Assembly: GCA_013287645.1 (NCBI GenBank)
Contig: JABDDJ010000013.1
Span: 1 to 47,185, forward strand
Reading direction: 5' to 3'
DNA from: Chlamydiota bacterium
GTDB taxonomy: Bacteria; Chlamydiota; Chlamydiia; Chlamydiales; JABDDJ01
DNA length: 47,185 nt
Below the pieces are notes generated by a model, which was given only the letters and a program-made list of their open reading frames with translations, was not told the DNA's origin and ran no database searches. A program made the position numbers and the translations under genes. Below, piece after piece: positions 41,952 through 47,185 of the stretch (position 1 is its first letter; each line of letters begins with the position of its first letter).

Positions 41952-43727
41952 ATGACTAAAACCATATCGCGACAAGGTGAACGCCGTTTAAAGGGAACGC
42001 CTGTCTGCCGCGGCATAGCGATTGGAAAGCCATTTTTATTCTCTATTTCAGAGACACTTACGCCAGAGACTGGGGTCCCTGTAAGCGATGTCGAAGCCGA
42101 GATTGCACGCTACCGGAGAGCTTTAGAGAATAGTCGGTTGGATATTGAGCGCCTCAGAAAGCAGATGGAACATGAACACGTTTCAGAAGGCTCAGCCATA
42201 TTAGAAGCTCATTTGCAGATTCTAGAAGACCCAGTCATCACAACGGATATCGAGAAGTATATTGAGACAGGAAAAAACGCTGAAATTGCCTTCTTGAAGG
42301 TTATTAGCGCCTTTCAGCAGCACTTCGAGTCGATGCGCGACCCTTTTTTTCGCGAACGGTTTAAAGATATCCAGGACGTAGCAAGAAGAGTGATAGGCCA
42401 TTTACGCCATACTGTGCGGATATCCCTAGCAGAGGCACCACCTGGTTCGATAGTATTTGCAAACGAATTGTCTGCCTCAGAGGCAGCTGAAGCGGATCCA
42501 AAGAATGTCAGTGCGTTTGTCACAGAGGTAGGAGGCTTAGCAACCCACGCAGCCATTATCGCCAAGGCTAAAGGAATTCCTTACATCGCCCGCGTCTCCT
42601 TCACCGGACTGACCTTTACAGAAGAGACTACTGTTATTGTAGATGGAAGGACAGGAGAAGTCATTATCTCACCCTACGCAGATACTCTAGCCATCTATGC
42701 ACACGTCCAAAGACAGCTCTCACTCCATGTTGCCAAACTCGAGCATACCGCCACAGCATTGGCAGAAACGTATGATGGCCTTCCCATATGCCTATGCGCA
42801 AACGTAGAAGCTGTCGAAGAAATTCCCTTATTACATCAGTATGGCGCTTATGGAGTAGGCTTATTACGCTCAGAAAACGTCTTTTTCTTCAAAGACACCT
42901 TTCCCAGCGAAAATGAGCAGTATTTTTATTATCGAGCGTTTGTAGAGCGCATGAATGGATTGCCCATAGTCATTCGTACGTTTGATATAGGAGGCGATAA
43001 ATGCTTTATGGGACGCATTGAAGGAAGCGACGAACCCTTCTTTGTGGGATGTAGAGCCATACAGTTTTTTCTTCAAGAGAAGACAATTTTTAAAAAACAG
43101 CTGCGCGCAATATTACGAGCAGCAACGGCGGGAGATGTGAGCGTACTGTTTCCTATGGTCTCTTCGTTGTCGGAGTTACGCGAAGCCAAAGCCCTCCTTC
43201 AAGAAGCTAGGAGAGAGCTCCATAAAGAAAATATTCCTTGTCCAGAAAAAATACTTGTAGGCTGTATGATCGAGGTACCGTCAGCAGCCGTCATTGCCGA
43301 TCTACTGGCCAATGAATGCGATTTCTTATCGATAGGTACCAATGATTTAGTCCATTATAGCCTTGCAGCCGATCGTTTTCACCAGACCACATCATCTCTC
43401 ATGGCTTTATGTCACCCTAGTTTGCTGCGCTTGATTAAGATGGTAGTGGTTGAATCAAATCTGCGAGGGATTCCTGTCTCCGTCTGTGGAGAAATCGCCT
43501 CAGATCCAAGATTTACCCCACTTTTGCTTGGGCTAGGCGTGCATAGACTTTCTGTTGCCTGCCGTTATATTCCCTTAGTTAAAAATGCTATACGCTGCAT
43601 TAGCGCTGTAGAATCGGTCGAATTAGCGCGCCAGGCCCTATCACTCTCTACAGCCAGCGAAGTCCAACAGCTTCTCGAAAAATCCTATCGTGACGCCGTT
43701 CCCGACGACTGCTTCTATAATTTCTAG
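41952..43727 (+). CDS. ptsI: PTS enzyme I (PEP-protein phosphotransferase)
   Basis: The 591-residue enzyme transfers phosphate from PEP to HPr. The phosphohistidine is His199 in GGLATHAAIIAKAKGIPY. The PEP-binding barrel follows with LLRSENVFF near 300, VIRTFDIGGDK near 340, LFPMVSSLSELREAKALL near 400, IGTNDLVHYSLAADR near 465 and the Cys motif VCGEIASDPRFTP near 512. The insert and length are typical. ATG follows the ptsH stop codon directly with GGAG upstream. The hprK-ptsH-ptsI operon ends in a repeat element. Confidence 0.97.
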   Translation: MTKTISRQGERRLKGTPVCRGIAIGKPFLFSISETLTPETGVPVSDVEAEIARYRRALENSRLDIERLRKQMEHEHVSEGSAILEAHLQILEDPVITTDIEKYIETGKNAEIAFLKVISAFQQHFESMRDPFFRERFKDIQDVARRVIGHLRHTVRISLAEAPPGSIVFANELSASEAAEADPKNVSAFVTEVGGLATHAAIIAKAKGIPYIARVSFTGLTFTEETTVIVDGRTGEVIISPYADTLAIYAHVQRQLSLHVAKLEHTATALAETYDGLPICLCANVEAVEEIPLLHQYGAYGVGLLRSENVFFFKDTFPSENEQYFYYRAFVERMNGLPIVIRTFDIGGDKCFMGRIEGSDEPFFVGCRAIQFFLQEKTIFKKQLRAILRAATAGDVSVLFPMVSSLSELREAKALLQEARRELHKENIPCPEKILVGCMIEVPSAAVIADLLANECDFLSIGTNDLVHYSLAADRFHQTTSSLMALCHPSLLRLIKMVVVESNLRGIPVSVCGEIASDPRFTPLLLGLGVHRLSVACRYIPLVKNAIRCISAVESVELARQALSLSTASEVQQLLEKSYRDAVPDDCFYNF

Positions 43728-43732
43728 TTTTA

Positions 43733-43806
43733 AAATTAAACGCAAAGTCGCAAAGTCGCAAAGATTAAAAATTTTCTTTGCGCCTTTGCGGCTTTGCGTT
43801 TAATTT
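43733..43806. repeat. CGCAAAG-type palindromic repeat, copy 5
   Basis: Arms at 43733-43764 and 43775-43806 pair with a few mismatches in the two bases between CGCAAAG units. It fills the gap between the convergent ends of ptsI and ybaB almost completely. Confidence 0.9.
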
Positions 43807-43808
43807 TT

Positions 43809-44147
43809 TTACAACCCAAATTGTGATAAATCTGGCATGCCTGGAATATTGGGGAATCCCTTCATTCCATCTAAGCCAGCTGTAGGCGACTCTTTTTCTA
43901 GTTTGGCGAAGGCCTCATGAAAGGCGGCTTTGATTAAGTCCTCTAATCCTTCGATATCTTCGGGATCGACGCATTGTGGGTTAATTTTCAAAGACTTAAT
44001 TTTGTACTCTCCAGTAATAACAACCTGTACCAGCCCATTTCCCGCTTGGCCATGCACCTCTTTATTCATCATATCTTTCTGCATATTGACAAGCTTATCT
44101 TGTATCTCTCTAGCCTGTTTCTTTTTTTTGGAAAATCCTGTTCCCAT
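43809..44147 (-). CDS. ybaB: YbaB/EbfC nucleoid-associated protein
   Basis: The 112-residue protein matches YbaB/EbfC: an N-terminal helix (KKKKQAREIQDKLVNMQKDMMNKEVHG), the core sheet NGLVQVVITGEYKIKSLKINPQCVDPEDIEGLEDLIKAAFHEA (in outline) and a flexible end rich in Gly and Pro. Dimeric, binds DNA. It follows dnaX by ten bases on the same strand, the usual bacterial dnaX-ybaB pair; recR is not present here. Confidence 0.92.
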   Translation of the reverse strand: MGTGFSKKKKQAREIQDKLVNMQKDMMNKEVHGQAGNGLVQVVITGEYKIKSLKINPQCVDPEDIEGLEDLIKAAFHEAFAKLEKESPTAGLDGMKGFPNIPGMPDLSQFGL

Positions 44148-44157
44148 ATTAAAGACC

Positions 44158-45543
44158 TTATGTTGAGGGCAGTGGCTGCCTATTTATTTTTTTAATTTGT
44201 ACTGTGCCTTCTAACTCTACCGCAGCAAATTGTAGAAGAGTGTCGTAGCGATGTTGTGGGAGAGCTTCAGCCGAAATAGATTTGAGTTTTACGGGTTCTG
44301 GCTTGACAGTTTCTGGTTTTGGCGGCGGTGGCGGTGGCAACGGCTGCTCTTTAGGTTGTTCAACAGGTCTAGTTGATGGTGCAACAGCTCCATTCGATCG
44401 TGTTTCAAGTTCGGCTAATCGTTTAACCAATACATCAATAGGAATACGATGATGCGTCCTTAAAACTTTAAGCATTAAGGATTCGAGAGCAAAACGCGGC
44501 GAAGGAGCAAACCTTAGGGTAGTTAACCCCTCTACAAGTATATCCAGAATAGTCATGCACTGCTCAATGCTATATAACTCTGCTGCAGCTCTGTATGTTT
44601 CTTTTTCTGTTTGCTGTGCCGTAAGTGAAGCGGGGAGTGCAGCGCCTAATTTAATCATTAAGATCGTGCGGATATGCTCTATAAACATCTCGACAAAATG
44701 GATGAAATCCTTACCTTGATTAAAGAGCTGCTCTGAAACGGTAAACACAACCCCATAATCGCCCATCTTTCCGGCTTTATCGAGTGTAAACAACACCTCT
44801 CTTGGCATAATGCCAAGAATATCGCTAGCAGCAGTTGCTGTGATAGCACCTTCGTGGAATGCGATAATCTGATCTAAAATAGACTCAGCATCGCGAAGGC
44901 CTCCCTCAGCGCGTTTTGCAATAACCATGAGGGCTTCTGGATCGATGGAAATAGACAACTCTTTGCAGATTTTGGCCAATTTTTGGGCAATAGTGTCGCT
45001 GCTAATGCGATTGAGATTAAATCTCTGGCATCTGCTCAAGATCGTTGGAATGACTTTATGGGGCTCAGTGGTGGCAAAGAAAAATTTTACTTTAGGAGGC
45101 GGTTCCTCCAAAGTCTTCAACAAGGCATTAAAAGCCTCCTTAGTAAGCATATGAACTTCATCAATAATATAAATCTTATACTTTCCTGACGAAGCGGCAT
45201 AGCCCACTGTCTCGTTGATCTGCCTCACATCATCGATCCCTCGATGGGAAGCTCCATCAATCTCTAAAACGTCGAGGCTTATTCCTTGTGAAATCTCTTT
45301 GCAGGATGGACACTGATTGCATGGCTCTCCCTCCTCTGTAGGATGGGCGCAGTTCAACGCCTTTGCAAAGACGCGTGCAAGAGTAGTCTTGCCTGTTCCT
45401 CGTGATCCGCAGAAGAGATAGGCTGTCGCCAACCTATCTCGCTTAATAGCGTTTTTTAATGTGACAACGATCGCTTCCTGTCCCAATACCTGGGAAAATT
45501 GCTGTGGGCGAAAGCGGCGTGCTATGACTTGATATTCCGGCAT
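44158..45543 (-). CDS. dnaX: DNA polymerase III subunit gamma/tau
   Basis: The 461-residue clamp-loader ATPase has Walker A GSRGTGKTT at 46-54, a zinc module with Cys65, Cys75, Cys78 and Cys81, Walker B IIDEVHML near 125, and SRCQRF (sensor/arginine finger) near 170. A Pro-rich linker (about 395-430) leads to a short C-terminus, so the tau-specific region is minimal, as in chlamydial DnaX. Between galE and ybaB; probably one operon. Confidence 0.95.
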   Translation of the reverse strand: MPEYQVIARRFRPQQFSQVLGQEAIVVTLKNAIKRDRLATAYLFCGSRGTGKTTLARVFAKALNCAHPTEEGEPCNQCPSCKEISQGISLDVLEIDGASHRGIDDVRQINETVGYAASSGKYKIYIIDEVHMLTKEAFNALLKTLEEPPPKVKFFFATTEPHKVIPTILSRCQRFNLNRISSDTIAQKLAKICKELSISIDPEALMVIAKRAEGGLRDAESILDQIIAFHEGAITATAASDILGIMPREVLFTLDKAGKMGDYGVVFTVSEQLFNQGKDFIHFVEMFIEHIRTILMIKLGAALPASLTAQQTEKETYRAAAELYSIEQCMTILDILVEGLTTLRFAPSPRFALESLMLKVLRTHHRIPIDVLVKRLAELETRSNGAVAPSTRPVEQPKEQPLPPPPPPKPETVKPEPVKLKSISAEALPQHRYDTLLQFAAVELEGTVQIKKINRQPLPST

Positions 45544-45569
45544 CTGTTTTTCAGTTTTTTTCCTCTACT

Positions 45570-46574
45570 CTACCTGCCGGCATAGTTTATATTCAACACT
45601 TCGATATTCATATACTTGCACGCATCGGTAATCATTGTCTCTAAAGCGGGGAATTTAGGTGTCCAGCCCAGATGTTTTTTGGCTTTTTGGCAATTGGAAA
45701 TAAGTGAAGGTGCATCGCCTGCTCGTCTTGGGCCGACTTTGACGTCCAAAGTAACCCCAGTCACTTTTTTGATGGCATCGACAACTTCGCGTACAGTATA
45801 GCCGTTTCCATTTCCTAAGTTAAAAGTATCAGACTTTCCGCCTTTCAACAAATGCTCCATCGCTCTGATATGAGCATCAGCCAAGTCATTAACATGGATA
45901 TAGTCCCTGACGCATGTACCATCGCGTGTATCATAGTCTCCGCCAAAAATGACTGCGTGGGGATTCTTTTGCTGAACAGTTTTGAGCACTATGGGGATAA
46001 GGTTGCTCTCTTCCATTTTAAAGTCTTTGATTTCGCCTTCAGGGTCTGCTCCAGCGGCATTAAAGTAACGCAAGCATACATGAGGGAGATTGTGTGCCAT
46101 ATTGCAATCGGCTATGATTTCCTCAATCATTTTTTTAGTCGTTCCATAGGGATTGATAGGTGCCAATGGATGTTCCTCTGTTATGGAAGGTGCTTGTGGA
46201 AGTCCATATACTGCCGAAGAAGATGAAAATATCAAAGGTATTGTCCTAGATGCTAAAATAGCTTCGATAAGATTAATGGTATACCCTACATTTTGACGGT
46301 AATATTTTAGAGGATGCTCCATAGATTCGCCCACATCTATTAGGGCTGCAAAATGCATCACAGCGTCAAACTTATACTTCTTAAAAAGTGCCTTTAAGGC
46401 AGCTTGATCTCCAATATCTCCAACCACTAACTCGCCCTTAACAACTGCTTTCTTATTTCCGCGGCTTAAATTATCATACACAACTGTCTCATAGCCGACT
46501 TTATTCAAAAGCTTATTCACATGCGAGCCAATGTAGCCCGCTCCTCCTACAACTAAAATTAATCCTTTACTCAT
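45570..46574 (-). CDS. galE: UDP-glucose 4-epimerase
   Basis: The 334-residue extended SDR has GGAGYIGSHV at 10-19, SSSSAVYG near 122 with the catalytic Ser, and PYGTTKKM near 147 with Tyr and Lys. RYFNAAGADPEG near 173 and RDYIHVNDLADAH near 224 identify GalE rather than other epimerases. It interconverts UDP-glucose and UDP-galactose for surface glycans. It is divergent from rpmB and precedes dnaX by 26 bp. A galactose-using GT25 is in the same window. Confidence 0.94.
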   Translation of the reverse strand: MSKGLILVVGGAGYIGSHVNKLLNKVGYETVVYDNLSRGNKKAVVKGELVVGDIGDQAALKALFKKYKFDAVMHFAALIDVGESMEHPLKYYRQNVGYTINLIEAILASRTIPLIFSSSSAVYGLPQAPSITEEHPLAPINPYGTTKKMIEEIIADCNMAHNLPHVCLRYFNAAGADPEGEIKDFKMEESNLIPIVLKTVQQKNPHAVIFGGDYDTRDGTCVRDYIHVNDLADAHIRAMEHLLKGGKSDTFNLGNGNGYTVREVVDAIKKVTGVTLDVKVGPRRAGDAPSLISNCQKAKKHLGWTPKFPALETMITDACKYMNIEVLNINYAGR

Positions 46575-46597
46575 GTTCGACTCCTCCGAATAAGTAC

Positions 46598-46626
46598 TTG
46601 TATTGTAACAGATGCTATGATATAGT
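46598..46626 (+). promoter_or_regulatory. Candidate rpmB promoter
   Basis: TTGTAT (46598-46603), a 17-base spacer and TATAGT (46621-46626), 37 bases ahead of the rpmB ATG. Confidence 0.6.
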
Positions 46627-46662
46627 AGCCCAAAAATCGCATTAGACTAGGCGGAGTAATTT

Positions 46663-46938
46663 ATGTCAAAAATTTGCCAAATCACAGGAAAAAGACCATC
46701 ACGCGGTTATACGTATACGATTCGCGGTATTGCTAAGAAGAAAAAAGGGATCGGTCTGAAGGTCACCGGTAAGACAAAACGTAGCTTTTTGCCCAACCTT
46801 AAGAGAAAGCGTCTCTGGCTTGCCGAAGAAAATCGCTTCATCACTCTCCGTTTGTCGATGAATGCTCTTCGTACTATCGATAAGCTTGGTCTTGCTGAAG
46901 TTGTTCGCGAAATGCGCGCAGCCGGCAAAAAGGTATAG
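46663..46938 (+). CDS. rpmB: Large-subunit ribosomal protein bL28
   Basis: The 91-residue basic protein has the L28 start [12 protein letters not shown] and the core [22 protein letters not shown], ending in the helical [22 protein letters not shown]. Length fits L28. Transcribed alone from its own promoter and closed by a strong hairpin. Typical short, Lys/Arg-rich ribosomal gene. Confidence 0.96.
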   Translation: MSKICQITGKRPSRGYTYTIRGIAKKKKGIGLKVTGKTKRSFLPNLKRKRLWLAEENRFITLRLSMNALRTIDKLGLAEVVREMRAAGKKV

Positions 46939-46966
46939 TATTGAGCGAGCTACGCTCGCTCAATTA
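46939..46966. terminator. Bidirectional terminator after rpmB
   Basis: ATTGAGCGAGC (46940-46950) and GCTCGCTCAAT (46954-46964) form a perfect 11-bp stem with a three-base loop between the convergent rpmB and YchJ-like genes. Confidence 0.9.
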
Positions 46967-46971
46967 TAGAC

Positions 46972-47184
46972 TTATAGCATTCCCTTCATTAGCTCGCCGC
47001 TCAGGTAGAGCCAACGTCCATTAACTTTCTTGAATAGGCTTCTTTCTGCAAAAGAGCAGTTTTTGCCTTTTTGGGTGAGATTTGCGTAGAAGATCACTGT
47101 ACTGTCATCTCCACGTTCTTCAAAAGAGAGGATTTCCAGACCATTAAATTCAGTAACCTTACAAAATTGTTCAATCTGCTGTAA
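46972..47184 (-). CDS. YchJ-like (UPF0225) protein, 3' part only
   Basis: The frame is open from the right edge to TAA at 46972-46974 and encodes 70 residues: LEILSFEERGDDSTVIFYAN, then CSFAERSLFKKVNGRWLYLSG. This matches the NTF2-like domain of YchJ proteins, which usually carry SEC-C zinc motifs at their ends; those at the N-terminus would lie outside the window, and no C-terminal SEC-C is present. The start is outside the window. Confidence 0.72.
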   Translation of the reverse strand, partial: LQQIEQFCKVTEFNGLEILSFEERGDDSTVIFYANLTQKGKNCSFAERSLFKKVNGRWLYLSGELMKGML

Positions 47185-47185
47185 G

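Noticed and set aside
45852..46226. 124-codon plus-strand frame.
   Set aside because: It is antisense to galE and has no features of its own.
1..47185. Transposase, integrase, phage or rRNA genes.
   Set aside because: No reading frame shows such domains and no rRNA-like sequence was seen.

Overview
The window looks like a chromosomal segment of an environmental (amoeba- or arthropod-associated) member of the Chlamydiae. The right end carries comEC, hprK-ptsH-ptsI, ybaB, dnaX, galE and rpmB. From memory, the order comEC / ptsH / ptsI / ybaB / dnaX matches Chlamydia trachomatis CT339-CT334. Other chlamydia-like traits are an Inc-like protein with paired hydrophobic lobes, a PTS core with no sugar permease, a eukaryote-type sterol reductase and a eukaryote-type PP2C phosphatase. 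The DNA is AT-rich. I cannot name the genus from sequence alone. There is no rRNA operon, CRISPR array, insertion sequence or phage.

Layout. 1-5.1 kb: exported YVTN beta-propeller protein, a Bcr/CflA-type MFS exporter divergent from a LysR regulator, and an exported flavin amine oxidase. 5.2-10 kb: CsaA, then a leader-like region (promoter, small ORF with three consecutive Met codons, terminator) ahead of an exported SAM-hydrolase-like enzyme, a class D beta-lactamase, and a duplicated Inc-like membrane protein. 10-26 kb: accessory and glycan-flavoured. It holds GT25 glycosyltransferase, two exported methyltransferase-like proteins, DUF72, 7-dehydrocholesterol reductase, a BclA-like collagen protein, two SDRs, DUF2608, an AbiE toxin-antitoxin pair, a further methyltransferase, a broken dinD, a polysaccharide pyruvyl transferase and PP2C. 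Short scars of duplicated and deleted copies of these genes surround the AbiE pair. 26-32 kb: the operon leuA-ilvE-leuC-leuD-leuB with a leucine-rich leader peptide, preceded by tRNA-Leu(UAG). 32-47 kb: mostly housekeeping genes, plus tRNA-His(GUG), an M16-like pseudo-protease and a truncated HicB.

Themes. (1) At least seven putative enzymes whose cofactors or donors are normally cytosolic (SAM, NDP-sugar, PEP, FAD) start with Sec-type signal peptides, suggesting action outside the bacterial cytosol, perhaps in the inclusion or host. (2) A palindromic repeat family built from CGCAAAG units occurs five times; four copies lie exactly between convergent gene ends, and two overlap the 3' ends of coding sequences. 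(3) Two amino-acid-rich leader ORFs suggest transcription attenuation: a clear candidate for leucine and a weaker methionine-like one. (4) IlvE plus LeuABCD, with no ilvBCD in view, would convert valine (for example from the host) to leucine.
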